Assembly: GCA_032358165.1 (NCBI GenBank)
Contig: JAALGY010000016.1
Coordinates: forward strand, 620,001 to 684,000
Origin: Diplosphaera chodatii
Taxonomy: Eukaryota > Chlorophyta > Trebouxiophyceae > Prasiolales > Stichococcaceae
Direction: 5' to 3'
Length of the DNA: 64,000 nt
Under the pieces are notes generated by a model. It saw only the letters and a program-made list of their open reading frames with translations. It did not search any database and was not told the origin of the DNA. Within the stretch, counting starts at the first letter, position 1. Every line of letters starts with the position of its first letter. The position numbers and the translations under genes are program-made. Of the stretch, positions 1-11,843 are shown one piece after another.

Positions 1-33
1 GGTTAAGGCTGGAGTCCGGCTGCTGCTGACCCC

Positions 34-1149
34 TCAGCTCCTGCGTGCCTCATCACTGCAGAGCCATAGGGCCGACAGGGCTGACACGTTTGTATGCTCG
101 CAGCCGCACCTGGCCAGTGCACGCTGCGCTCGGAGGTGGTTGGCGCTGGGGAAACTTCCAGACTGCACCATCTGGGTATGGGCAGTGCGCGCCCACTGCA
201 GGGTGGCCACCGCATGCGGGTAGCATGCGCCCAGGATCACGCCGATCTCCCCCTGCATGACGGGCAGCAGATGCAGCGTGAGCTGCACACGCCGTGACCT
301 GCACCACCAGAGGCCCATAGCCTGTGGACCTTTCACGGTATGCCACAGCCTGGCTGCAGCAAGCTCTCTCATGCAACTTCAGGGACAATAAAGACCTGCT
401 GCTGCAACTGTAAACCAAGTTCGCCAGCATGCCTCTTACCTGGTCGGCAAGGGCCCACTCATACTGCATCAGCGCCACCACCAGCGGCACAGCATCAGCG
501 CACAGCGCCTCGGGATCCACTGTTCGCATGGTGGCAGCGACAGCACATGCAGTGTCTTTCTGCAGCACGTCCGCCTGTAGTCGGAGAGTGCACACCGCAC
601 CGGAGGAGTCAGGGATGGTATCATCTTATCAGTCGTATCACTGTGCATCATCATAAACATGGACGCAGAAACACAGGTGACTGCGGATGCCTGTGCACCC
701 ACACGCCCGGTACAGAGCAGCACTGCAGCCACCAGCAGGCGTGCGTGCGCCTTGCATCATCAGCTTGGTGTGCATGCCGTGCCGCCCACCGGCTGATCAT
801 GTGCTGGCGACACTGCTCTGGAGAGCTGCCGCAGCAGGTCCAGCCTGTCCGCGGGCTGCTTGTCATCTGTCTCCAGCATGCGCACCACCAGTCGGCTTGC
901 CTGCATGCGTTTCAGCGTCAGCGCCGTGCGTGCACGCTCGCTCCGTCTGCAGGGGCACAGGCATTTACGCTCAACATAGGCCAGCATCCCCAGACCCTCT
1001 GTCCGCTAGCAGCAGCACGAAACTTGCGGCCAGCAACCAGCAACTCACGGTAGGTTAGCCAGGAACTTCCGAGTATCTTCAGGTGACATGTTCTCAAAAA
1101 CAAGCATTGCTGCATCCTCCTCGTCTGCCACTGCTGCATGCCGCGACAT
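34..1149 (-). CDS. Katanin p80 con80-like protein (tentative)
   Basis: The best start is the ATG at 1149 (MSRHAAVADEED...), followed by MSPEDTRKFLANLP and a GTGAGT donor. Later exons read RMQASRLVVRMLETDD then LDLLRQLSRAV (about 840-960), CAVAATMRTVDPEALCADAV then PLVVALMQYEWALADQ (about 435-575), and LTLHLLPVMQGEIGVILGA followed by more helix, ending at a stop at 34. The run of amphipathic helices (D-x-x-x-A-V-A, ...ADAVPLVVAL, ...LHLLPV) resembles the con80 domain of the katanin p80 subunit and KATNBL1-type proteins, which bind the katanin p60 microtubule-severing ATPase. No WD40 repeats are seen upstream, so it would be a con80-only protein. The match is from memory of the pattern only. 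An unrelated helical protein is possible, and the last exon may continue beyond the window. Confidence 0.38.
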
Positions 1150-1834
1150 TGTCACCTGCACATGCCAACGAAATCGCTGCTCGCATCTTTCACCGTTGTG
1201 ATTGCTGCTCGATGTCAAGCCCCGGAGCGTGGCAGATTGCACTCGATGACCCAAGTGCATGCAAGGGCAACAAGCATGCATGCCCATCACAACTGCAGCT
1301 GGCTACCTCGGCAAGCTGCTGCACTGTGCACTGGCACTGTATGATCGGTTATGAAGCCAGATACGCGGCTTTCTGCTGGGTGACTGCAACAAGCTGCGAA
1401 GGCAGCTCGCCACCACTTTGGATCATTAGCGTGCGCACTTACGGCAGCATGTTTTACAGCTTACGACTTGTCGAAATGGATGAAAATTGCAGAGCTGTCA
1501 CCGTTCTCGAGCCGTCGAGCGTAATGCACAGTTGAAGCGAAGCTTGGTGAGAAGAGATGTTTCGGAGTCCTGCAGAATAGTACGGTTACGTAGTCGAGGC
1601 TGCCAAGCTGGCGAGATCACTGAGGCACATGCCAGTCCTGTCCACCATTTGACGACGCTGATGCGAATCTCAACCACCAGCAACATCTACAGACAGGCAC
1701 CCTCCATCACTCCACTGCATCCTTGCAATTTGCTGTATCCATCACGCACATGGCTGAACGTCGATGTGACGTGCATGGCATCACGCTGAGTCAGTCCCGG
1801 TGCTTGTGGTGTCACATGCATGCTGCAGTTCCAG
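1150..1834. other. Intergenic stretch, nothing recognised
   Basis: The short open frames on both strands lack exon-like composition and conserved motifs. It presumably holds the promoter of the con80-like gene and the 3' end of the GNAT transcript. Confidence 0.5.
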
Positions 1835-3384
1835 TCATTGCATGGTGCAGTGCAGCAGCACGCGCGGCGGCCGACCCAGCGCCTGGCCCGCTGACTCCGT
1901 TTCGCGCCGTTCGACAGCAAAGCCGCACCGCTGGGTGTACAGCGCCAGTGCCGCTGCGTTGCGTGTGCGCACGTGCACGTACAGGTGGGCCACGCCCGCC
2001 TCGCCCGCCCACCGCATCGCTTCCTGTATCAGCTGCACCGCCACGCCCTATATGGGTTGCAGACGTCCAGAATGTTCGCATATCTGACATGAGGAGGATG
2101 CCCCAATCAACTGGATAGGTCCAGGCGGATCAGGATGGACCCAGGATATACACAATGCAGACAATTGAGAGACGCACATGCTAAACATGGACATGCAGGT
2201 GCAGATGCAGATATACGTCGTTGCTGCATGTGAAATGCGCGCTGTCACATTGCTGCCCAACCAGCTTACAGGAATGCACCTGACGCCGTGCGCTGTGCGC
2301 CACGCAGACATTGGACAAGTATGCACGCCGCCTGCCTGGATCCTCCGCTGGCTGCATCCCCATCAGCTCCTCTGACGGCAGCCGAGACCCTGCAAGACAA
2401 GCCAGGAACGTCTGAAGGGGTGCTGCTAGATAGCTTGCCACTATGGGGCCCTTGCATCGCCAATGAGCGCGTGTTCACATCGAAGTGCAGGCTCGGCCCG
2501 ACAATGTCAGCTTGCCTATGTTGATGTCGAGGGTGCCGATGACCAGCTGCGGCGGCGCCCCACCATCAGCAGCAGGCAGCTGGCAGCTGGCATCCAGGTC
2601 TGCAACCACCGCCGCAGCAAGCTCGCTGCCCGGCACGTTGTCAATGACTGCCACCAGGCAGATCACCCGAACACCCTGTACGCAGCATATAGGCACGACT
2701 CATCCCTGGCTGCGTTAGCGAGCGTGCTTAGCGCCTAGCGTGCTTAGCTCAAGTGGGCACCTGGTGGGGATGCTGAAGACGGGTGGCACACTTGCATAAG
2801 CACTCAGCACCTGGTAACCTGCACCTGCCAGTCGTGCGCAGTGCCGGCAATCTTCTGCTCAAGCGCCTCCCACTCGGCATTCGTCTTCATGCGGCGGTGC
2901 GACTGCAGCAACGCAATGCACATCACCCTGCAACCGAGTGTGCGCAGCATGATTTGGCAGCAGGTCACAAGTGCAAAGACCTGCCCAACAACTTGTACTG
3001 GTGCAAGACGACAGAGCGCTGTGTAGCATATCTGCCTACCCTGGCTGAGAACTCTGAGCGATCCAGAGGGTATGTGTAGAAGGACGCAGCTCGCAGATAT
3101 GCTGCCGCTCGCAACTCTGCGCTGCTGCCAGCCTTCCGGATGCTCACGTCCGGAGTGTTTGATCTGTACTCCTTTGCATCCTTCCCACCATCTCCTGCTG
3201 CAGGGCGCGGCCTGTGCACCGGCCGTCTGACGCTGCAGCATTGCGCTTGACGGCAGCGACTCTGCCGCAGATGTGGCTGACTGGTGCTCCGGCGCACAGA
3301 TGGAGCGTATGCGACGGAATAGTCACAGGCTGTTGTGCTTCGTGAGTGTGAGCCGGCACGGTGGTGTCCTTGCAGGTGTTGCAT
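1835..3384 (-). CDS. GNAT-family N-acetyltransferase, plant plastid type
   Basis: This is a four- or five-exon gene. Exon 1 runs from the ATG at 3384 to 3040 and ends LRAASFYTYPLDRSEFSAR at a GTAGGC donor. Exon 2 starts in phase at 2902 with SHRRMKTNAEWEALEQKI. A third part (about 2480-2680) carries VAVIDNVPGSEL and VIGTLDIN. A fourth (about 2310-2420) carries the core GNAT strand RRAYLSNVCVAHSARRQ. The last exon (1835-2044) has AGVAHLYVHVRTRNAAALAL then YTQRCGF. The order is that of plant GNAT proteins related to At4g28030-type enzymes, which transfer acetyl groups from acetyl-CoA to amines. The usual acetyl-CoA loop R/Q-x-x-G-x-G/A falls at the splice junction after SARRQ. The first ~80 residues are rich in Ser, Arg and Gln, as expected of a plastid transit peptide. 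The substrate cannot be told. Confidence 0.75.
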
Positions 3385-3638
3385 CAAGCCTTGCCCGATC
3401 CCACTGTCATGCACTGCGTTGTCAAGTGATTGTGACCGCTTTGACGGGTACAAGACGGTTTTGTACAATCGCGTATAGCTGAAGCAGGCGCATTGGGATA
3501 TATAATGTTTTGCGAAGAATGTGGGCCCTACATGTGGCGCATGCAGGTACGAGTGTGCCCAGATGCGGTACAAGCGCACTATTGCAGTCACAACTCATAC
3601 CGTGCTACGCTGATACAATTGCACAATGTAACATGTTG

Positions 3639-6600
3639 TCAGCTGGAGCTGCCGTTAGGCCCTTGTCTGCTGGTTGCATACAGCGCCGCATTCTCACTCC
3701 CACCCCCGCCTGCCTGCCCCATCCCTAATCCGCTTTGCCCTGCCGCTGCCACTGACCCTGGACTGTCTCCTCCTGCTGCTACAATTGCCACCAGCTCCTC
3801 AGGCGCCGCACCACGTATTGGCGCCCCGCCAGCGGTGCTGCCCTTGTACGCCGCCGTGTGCAACGAGTACAGCAGGTACAGCACGGTGGTCGCCGCCATG
3901 AAGTACGCGATGTTGATGTAGCCCGATGTCCCGGCACTCTGCGAGCGGGCAGGCGACCATTTGCTGTGGAGTGGAAACGTCTTCGCAGCTGAGCATCACA
4001 CGCAAGACCTTTACTGATGTGAGAAAGTCCTTCAGGTCAGCTTTGCTATTCACCTTCAGCGACGCCATCAGGAACACATTGAAGAATGCTGTCGCCGACG
4101 GCAGCCAGGGGCCACCCATCAGCGCAAAGTCCTGGACCGATGACACAATGGCCCCCGGGTGACATCGTGTCACTCACGCCTCAAGCATGCACCGGTAGGA
4201 TAACTCAGGCGCCCACATCAAGCGCCGCACACACTTGAGGTACTGGGTATCTGGCCGCAGCACACTGCTATCTCACCTCTGGCAGGTACCGGATCCGCAC
4301 ACCAGCGTGCAGCGCTGCTGTCATCACCACGATGGGCACGCCGAATGCGACCAGCCCCACCCAGCTGTCGCTGGCCTGGTACCACACCGCAAAGCCTGCA
4401 GGCGGCCAGTCATGCAGGATCCCTCTCACAATACAATCGTTCAGGTGCCCCCACACCATGTAATGCAATCGGGACACATCGCCGGGTGCACCATGCCACT
4501 GGCAATCCCTTGGCGGTACCCAACATGAATCAAGGTGGCCGTCTTTTTGATATGTATGCTGCACAAACAGGACGATGCAGCCGGTGCCTCCTCACCAATG
4601 GAGCACACGGTGTGCGCTGCCATGAAGGCGAGCGGCACCGCCGGCGAATTCTCTCCCCGCACATAGTACCGCCGTAGCATGCACCCTGCAGTGACAAAGA
4701 TTGTGCCTGATGTAGCTGTCTGGTGTCGACACCCGCAGCCGACGGCTCAACGGTCAAACCCACACTCCAGGATGCTGCAGTGTTGTCACCATGGGCAGTA
4801 AGCCAGAAGGTCATGAGCGCCAGGCAGCTGGTCATCACAAATAGCTCCTCAAAGCCTGTCACCAGCGCCACACCCGCTGCAAGCAGAGAAGGCAGTTCTT
4901 GTCATTACCATGTCTTGATGCTGACGTGTGGGAGACGACGCTACAGGCAGGAACATGCGCCTCCCAACACTACGTGTCGTGGAAGAGGGCAGTGGCACAT
5001 AGTGTTGAACCGGGCACGGCACCCAGAGGTTGATGGTATGAGAGCACGAACCTGTCGCAAGGCCCATGACGGTGGCCGCAATGGCGGGTGTCCCCAGCCG
5101 TGGGCTGATACGTGCGAGTACGGGCGGCAGCATGTGGTCCCGCGCCACCACGCACAGGATGCGTGCCTGCCCGTACAGCGCAACATAGCAGCTGGATACC
5201 ATGCCGAGCAGTGCGCCTGCGCCACAACAGCAGTGTTGCAGTCGCTGCTCAAATCGTCCACGAAATTAAGGAAGTGGACGATTTGTATGTGCGCTTAGGC
5301 GAGACTGCTTCCGAGCTCAACACAGCGACAGGGAAAGCTGATGCATGTAATCAAGCCCTGATACTGAGGCAGCCAGGCACATGAGTGTGCCAGTGGTACG
5401 ACAGATTTGCACTGTTCTGCTGGTCAGCTTGCAGCCCAGCACACGAGACATGAGCCACGCAGCTATGCACTTCTCTGTTGCCGCAGGATTCAGCACCTGC
5501 CGATACCAGGTATCTGGCCCAGCCCATGCCGACGTCCGCAAAGGCCAGTGCAAACGCGCCGTCTGTGTCGGAGATGGTGGTGTAGGGCACCATCAGCACC
5601 AGGATCTGCGCAGGCAAAGCGCAGCACGTCACCCTACGGCAGCTGCCACTGCGTAAGATCGGATATGCATGGGTGGGTTTGCACTGAGGGAGCAATGCAA
5701 GATCTCAAGCTGGAGGGTGAATGGCGGCAGAAGATACTGAAAGCCGCACCAGCGCGGTGGCCACATACAGCAGGGTGGTCACCACCAGGCTGCCGACGAT
5801 GCCCACTGGCAGGTCCCGCTTGGGGTTCTTGCACTGCGCGGGAGGGAGGCAGCTTGACAACTACAACTGCAGGAAGGACTGAAATGTGGATGAGCACGTT
5901 TGAATGCAGGTTGCCTTGTTGTAAGCATCCCAATCTGCAAGCATGTGCTGCTCAGGCATTTTACATGGCAGGAGGGCATGTTTGGCGCCTTGCACTGCCT
6001 GAGTCCAGTACCTTCGCATCTGTGGCTCACCTCCTCTGCACTGGTGGCGACAGCGTCGAAGCCCGTGTATGTGAAGTACACATAGGCTGCGCCTGAGAAC
6101 ACGCCACGCGCTCCAAAGGGCGCGAACGGCTCCAGGTTGGACGGCTTGGCCTTCGTGGCGCCGGCCGCGATGATGAACAGCAGCACCGCCACATGCACCA
6201 CCGTGACAACTGCAAAACAGACGACATCTTGTGCGGGAAGCAGATACAGAGTGTGGCAGTGCTGTGCGATGCGTGGTGTGCAGCATTCATTGCCGAGTCC
6301 GAACTGCTTCAGCTTTCTGCATATCACTCTGCATTATAGGATCACAGCAATGATCCTAGGGCACACGAGTGGCTGGGGTCAAGGTGACCATTGCAGCTCA
6401 CCAATGTTGAACAGGCTGCCCTCCTTGGCGCCATACACCACCAGCAGCGACAGCACCACCACCAGCCCCGCCGCCACAAAGTCCACCGTCCAGCCGCCCT
6501 TGTGGAACACCAGGCCCGACAGGTCGCTGCAGGTGCACAGACTGCTCAGCTGAGTCTTACAGGGGTGAGGCTATCAGATGTGCTGTTCATGCAGACGCTG

Positions 6601-7671
6601 GCTGCTGGCTAAGCACATGCTGATCACCGCAAAGCAGACAGACTAGACACACTCTTTACTTCTGGCTTACCTGTTGAAGAGCTGGGCCCAGTACTGTGTG
6701 GAGCTGCGGGCAACAGCTGCTGCTGACACACAGTACCCAAACAGCAGGTTTGCGACCTCGATCCTGCAAGGTTGCGGCCCGATGTCAGGACCAAGTTTCT
6801 GCAAAGTCGCTATGCAGCGCAGTCTCTTCCACCAGTGTGCTTGGGGTCAAGCCACAGTTGCGTGCCTACCAGCCGATGAACTCGCCGTAGGTCAGAGACA
6901 CAAAGCCATAGCCGCCGCCCGCGATGGGGAAATCCACGGCATACTCTGCGTAGCACAGGGCGCTAGCCACTGCTGAGATGCTGGACACCACATATGACGC
7001 GACTACTGCTGGCCTGCAGTGAAGCGCAGCCTCAAGTAAGCTTGATACAAACTATGGTGCAGCACGACAGGATGCGATACCAGTGGAACACCATCAAGGG
7101 TAACGTGCTCGAATTGCAATCAGTTGCCGCTCACCCAGCCAGGCGCGCTGCTACATATGGTGTGCTGGTGAACACGCCTGATCCCAAAATCACACCTGCG
7201 CCCACGTTGCTCGGCCATCAGCAAGTGTTGTCAAGCCTAGCTTGCTGAGGCATAGTGGACTGGCGCAGCTGCGATGGAGCCTTGAAGCTCACCGATGCCA
7301 ATGCAGATGAGGTCGAACCAGTTGAGCTTGCACTGCATGTCGCCGCCGCCACTCTCCTGGTTCTTCTCCTGTTTCCGCCGAGTGCCCGCGTCAGCATGTG
7401 CATCAGGTTGTGGCTCCCTGCGGCTGCCTGAAATCCAGTTGCAATACAACCGCATCCCTACCTCCAGCGCATCTGCGAGCGTCCGGGTGCGGAAGGCGCG
7501 CTCCCGCAGCAGCTGCGGCGTGCGGCGTAGGCTGGCCCACCATGCGGAGGGGTTGATGCCCAGCAGCGAGTCCCACCGCTGCTGACGCTTGGCGGGGCCA
7601 GCATCTGCGCCAACGTGGGCGCTGCTGCTATCCACGTGAGCATGACTGTCATGTGCGGAGCCCGGCTCCAT
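3639..7671 (-). CDS. Cationic amino acid permease, APC superfamily CAT type
   Basis: An amino acid transporter with about ten exons and 14 expected membrane helices. Translation starts at the ATG at 7671 (MEPGSAHDSHAHVD...). Exons in order carry WDSLLGINPSAWWASLRRTP, LNWFDLICIGI, LGSGVFTSTPYVAARLAG (the first-helix loop), SALCYAEYAVDFPIAGGGYG then FVSLTYGEFIGW, IEVANLLFGYC, VVVLSLLVVYGAKEGSLFNI, VVTVVHVAVLLFIIAAGATK, YVYFTYTGFDAVATSAEE, NPKRDLPVGIVGSLVVTTLL, VPYTTISDTDGAFALAFADV, and GQARILCVVARDHMLPPVLA then RISPRLGTPAIAA. GF-D-AVATSAEE and KNPKRDLPVGI are signatures of plant and animal CAT permeases (SLC7A1-4 like). The C-terminus after YLLYSLHTAAYKG is a Gly/Ala-rich tail of about 60 residues. 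It should move basic amino acids across the plasma membrane or tonoplast. No break is seen. Confidence 0.88.
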
Positions 7672-8421
7672 CTCCAAGCCTGCAGCAAGCCTGATCGCAT
7701 CTGCTGAACCTCTCCAGGTTCAAATGTGACGCCTGTGCAAGCGTGTGGCTGCTAGTGTCCAACGCGGCAGGATCGAAGCTGTCGTGGTGTGGAGGTGCAA
7801 CTCACCTCTCATCGCATCATGTGGACCTCTCGTGCTGTGGCTTGTGACGCTGAGCAGGCACAAGCCGCGTTCAGCGGCGGATGTCACTTGAGATTGCAGT
7901 CACCAACACCTCGCCACCCCACTTGCGATCAGCCCCTCATTTCTGCACCTGCTTGTCACATGGCTGTAGTGTGCTGATGATAACAAAATGCAGCGAATGT
8001 CCGAACGATGACCCTTGGGCATGCAAGCGGAACTTGGAAGCCTGTGGTGGTGGCTGCGGCGCACATGCACGAAGCAGCGTATGAATCTGCTGATGGTGTC
8101 TATGAACATGATCCTGGTCGCCTTCTAAGCTCTGCACGTCATCTCCACAACCATGCAGCCCGCACGTGTGGGGCGACCGCATGACGGGTTGCCAGCGCAT
8201 GCACCGTCAGCGGAGCAGGTGCAGGCCAGCTGCAAACGCCGCTCACCACGGTTCCTGGCTGCTTCGCACGCACAATGCGGTCGGCAAACCTGTTCTTATG
8301 ACTTGAAGCAAGCAGCAACTCTAGTTTGTGCCGGTATGCCCGGCTGAGTTGCTTTCGTTTTGCACCGCAAACTGCACAGGCCTGTCTGACTCGGACAAGA
8401 TAGCTTCGGGGGCGGCCCATC
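7672..8421. other. Intergenic region between divergent genes
   Basis: About 750 bases separate the start of the minus-strand permease from the plus-strand CHI-like gene, so it should hold both promoters. I see no TATA box in a convincing place and no coding exon. Confidence 0.5.
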
Positions 8422-10970
8422 ATGCTCAGGGACTTCTGGCCGCCGGCTGTGGGTCCCCGGAGCAGTAAGGAGCCGCCGCAGCAGGCGCAGGAGGCGGGGG
8501 CGGGGCCTGAGACACCGCATCGCAGGCACAAGCGGTCCCCGCTGGCAGTGATCAGCGGGTCTGTGCGTTTTCTGGGCCACAGTGTCGGCGCTACAGCCAG
8601 CGGCGTGTCCACCGTGGTACAGACGCCGGTGCGGGCTGCGAGGGGTCTAAGGCACAGGGACATACCGCCCCCAGCACCGCCGCTGCCCGAGCCAGAACCT
8701 GAGCCCGCGAGAAGGCGCACAGCCTGGGATGGGTAAAGGCATCTGCCTGCTCTGCTTCAGCCTTCGCAAGTGGTTGTCCTCAGCAACAGCGGTGGTGATG
8801 TGTCTGTCATCAAGGTGGTTTGACTGCTGGGCGCAGAGATGCTCCCCAGATGCTGTGGCGGCACCAACCGTGCTCAGACCTTGGATCCCGCCCGCAGGCT
8901 GCTGGAAAACCGGGACCGGCTGGTGGAGAATGTCAGGGGCGGGCTGGACAGCGCCAAGGAGCTGCTACCGCCCTTGGGCGGCGAGGCGACCTCGCAGCAG
9001 CTGCTCAAGCGCTGCTTCCCCGCCCGCCTGCAGCGTGCCGGCGGCACAGGTGCGCGGATGCAGGCCTGTGGTACCCAGACTGCGCGCAGCAACGCGCTAC
9101 GCAACATGTAACAGCTCAGAATTTGAATTTTTTCAGCAGCCAGCGGGGGTTCATCTGCTGTGCCCGAGTGGACGTGTGCAGATCATGTGAGAGCAGGCAA
9201 TGACAGTGCACCAGGTGGACCGCCAGTCGTGACATGATGTCAACCACTTGCAGGCACAGCGGCCTTCACGGGCTCCACGCACGACCTGGCGGCAGCTGGC
9301 ACGCGCCTGTTTGGCCTGTCAGTGGGCCGCGCCAAGCTGCAGGTCAAGATCTACGAGTTTGCCCTGTACCTGGACGCGAAGCAGGTGTGCTTTGTGTAGA
9401 CCTGTTTCGTAAGGTCGTACACTTGCGTTGGAAGGTCATACAGCCCTGCTGACTGCACTCTTTCACACACTGAACGCGTCAGCAGTGACTAAAAGTTGCG
9501 GATGGACTTTCCTGTCGTTCACGCATTCTGTAGTGAGTGCATGGTTGATCACATGCAGGCGAAGGGCTCGCAGCTCAGCAAGCAGCATAGCACGGCCGCG
9601 CTCCCGCAGCCACCCGCGCAGTCCCCACCACAGCAGTCCCAGGCCCAGGCGCAGCAGCAGCCGAGCGCCCCGCTTTCAGACCCCAAGCAGCTTGACGCCT
9701 TTGCCAATTCGCTGCGCAGCGCCCGGGACATCGACATGTCCCTCGTGGTAAGTGTTCAGCATGGTGTGCTGGCATGTCGAAATGCTTTTGGGTTCAAACC
9801 CCGCGCTGGGCTTGTGGCATATCAGATTGCGCAAAACGAGTGAGCTGTGATGACCAGCGCGAGCTGGGTGCTCAATCAGCGTTGGCTGTGAAGTGTGTCA
9901 TCTGATGCGACTCCACCTGCAGGTGCGGGCAAGCCGCGGGCTGCCGCTGCGGCTGATGGCGGCGGAGTACGAACGCATCCTGCGCCGCCGGCTCAGGATA
10001 GTGGGCGGCTCCCCCGACGACCCCGCGCTCGGCCAGCTGCTGGCCGTCTTCAGGTGAGTCTCTTACTCAGTTCAGTCGAGGACGAGCTCATATGCATGTG
10101 CGTTCCTCTACTAATGTTAGTGTTCAGCGGCAACATCAGAAGGAGCAACTCAGCAGGCGTTCTGGTGTTGCATGCGCATACTGCTGCGTTGTACCATAAT
10201 GATACCCCTGCTGCAAATGCCTCATTAGCTCTGGTGCCTAATCCACAACCCACTTCGGTGCAGGGAGGATCGGCTCCCAGCAGGCATGGTGCGCAATGGC
10301 AATGTGCAGAAGGACTCAGTGCTGACATTCACCCGTGCGAGCAATGGCCGGGTCACTGCTGCCGCTGATGGCACCGAGCTGGCCACAGGTACTGACATGC
10401 ATTCTGACATGTAGTGTGATGCAGCGTCATCACATGTACTTGCGCTTGGTGCTCTGCGTTTTGATTTGAGCATGCAACCACCATGTTTACCGTGTTTCAG
10501 CCACCTAGGCTCAGGTATCGACAGCTGACATATGACGGTCCTTCCGACACTTTGGACTCACCTGGATTTGCAGTCAACAGCCCAGCATTTGCGGCAGCAG
10601 TCTTCGACCTCTACATCGGCGAGCAGCCAGTCAGCAGCGAGGCACGACTCACGGCGCTGTCGGCTGCGCAGCGCATGATGGCATCAGGTGCCTGCATGTA
10701 CCCTCATTTCTGCTGTTCGTTTGAGGACCTGTTCCAGCATGCTCCTCGTGTCCCAGTCACAATTTGCAAGCACCTGACCGGTCGAGCAGGCTTTGCATGC
10801 AGGATGCTCAGCTTCAGATGCTGGCTGCAGGGCCTGATGGGTATTCCCCAGCAGCAGGACAGCCCGGCGTGTGCCAAGGCGTAGGCAGTGATGGCGATGC
10901 CAGCGCTTGCAAGAGGCAGTGGCCCTGGGAAAAGCCCTGGCACGCTGCCTTCAGCCCTGCAGCGTCGTGA
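8422..10970 (+). CDS. Chalcone-isomerase-like domain protein
   Basis: From the ATG at 8422 the first exon (MLRDFWPPAVGPRSS...) reads SGSVRFLGHSVGATASGV and then a Pro/Glu-rich linker. A second (about 8850-9050) has ARRLLENRDRLVENVRGGLD. The domain core follows: GTAAFTGSTHDLAAAGTRLF then GLSVGRAKLQVKIYEFALYL then DAKQ (9256-9383); a Gln/Pro-rich exon ending DAFANSLRSARDIDMSLVV (about 9496-9749); GLPLRLMAAEYERILRRRLR (9921-10053); GNVQKDSVLTFTRASNGRV (10261-10387); and FAAAVFDLYIGEQPVSSEAR (about 10573-10687). K-x-Q-V-K-x-Y-x-x-A-L-Y-x-D and A-V-F-x-x-Y-x-G mark the chalcone isomerase fold. Members lacking the flavonoid-making residues (FAP or CHIL type) bind fatty acids or assist other enzymes, which is the more likely role in an alga. 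The last exon is uncertain: one splice gives a stop near 10836, another a Pro-rich tail to 10970. Confidence 0.72.
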
Positions 10971-11843
10971 CGACCTACAGCGTCAGCATCGTGTGGTTTC
11001 ATGCACACCCATTGGCTTTGATGGCTCAGACGAAGTTCGCCACGAACACAAGACGTGACTCAGCCGGGCCGCTGCTGCCGCTATGCTGGCATCTGATTAT
11101 GCGGAGCATGAAGGCTCCTGGACATAACCATGATGACAATGCAGCCTACAAGCATATCAGGCTTGATTGGCACAATCTGACGTTTGGTGTACTTGTTTTG
11201 ACGGCTGGAGTTATGCAGCATCATCAGGTTGTTTCAATGAACAACGTGCGGGGTTTGAGCGAGAGTGCTTCTAGGGAGTGGGGGGCGTGTCACTACAATG
11301 TAAACTAGTCAGGGTTGGTTCTCGACTTGATGTCCAAACAACCCTCTGGCCTTGCGCCCGCATAAACAGGAGTTGTCTTGTCAGCAGCCAAGAGTGTTGC
11401 CATTGCCGATAGGCAATACGCCACCACCCATTTGTATCGCATCCAGATCCCTTCCAACTTCCCTCAGACAGGCTGGACCTGGGACGCTGGGAGGTCTTGG
11501 CATTGCCGTCCCGCCCATATTGCGCTGGTGAAGGTATATGCAGGTTGGTGCGTACAGCTAATGTACGCTCCACCGTTGATCTAAGGGCGGAATGTCGGAA
11601 CCGCTGAAACGCTTCAGATCGGTCATGACATGAGGCACAGATACACCCCAGTTGTTGCCACTTTGCAGCACATGACAGAAAGACTTGGGGATGCTCTTTG
11701 CAGCTGATCATCATGCCGAAGGCGCAGCGCGGCACGCAACACGATCCCAAACGAGGGTGTGTTTGCTGTCCTGCGCACGGCATGTGCCATTGTACTCTGC
11801 AAAGTCCTAAGCGCTGAAAATGTGATGAGTGGTGCTTTCACGC
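10971..11843. other. Intergenic region
   Basis: No exon-like frame with conserved motifs is visible on either strand. It holds the 3' region of the CHI-like gene. Confidence 0.45.
11299..11303 (+). terminator. Candidate polyadenylation signal TGTAA
   Basis: TGTAA, the common chlorophyte polyadenylation motif, lies about 330 bases after the CHI-like stop. Five bases can occur by chance. Confidence 0.3.

Noticed and set aside
8139..8720. Long minus-strand frame with a Gly/Ser-rich start and CxxC-like pairs (CLRCG, CACCGG)
   Set aside because: It lies opposite the first exon of the CHI-like gene, has no splice partners, and its Cys pairs arise from the Gly/Pro-rich complement.
9790..9805. GGTTCAAACCC, which matches the tRNA B box
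   Set aside because: The flanks do not form a 5-base-pair T stem, acceptor stem or A box, and it lies in a CHI-like intron.
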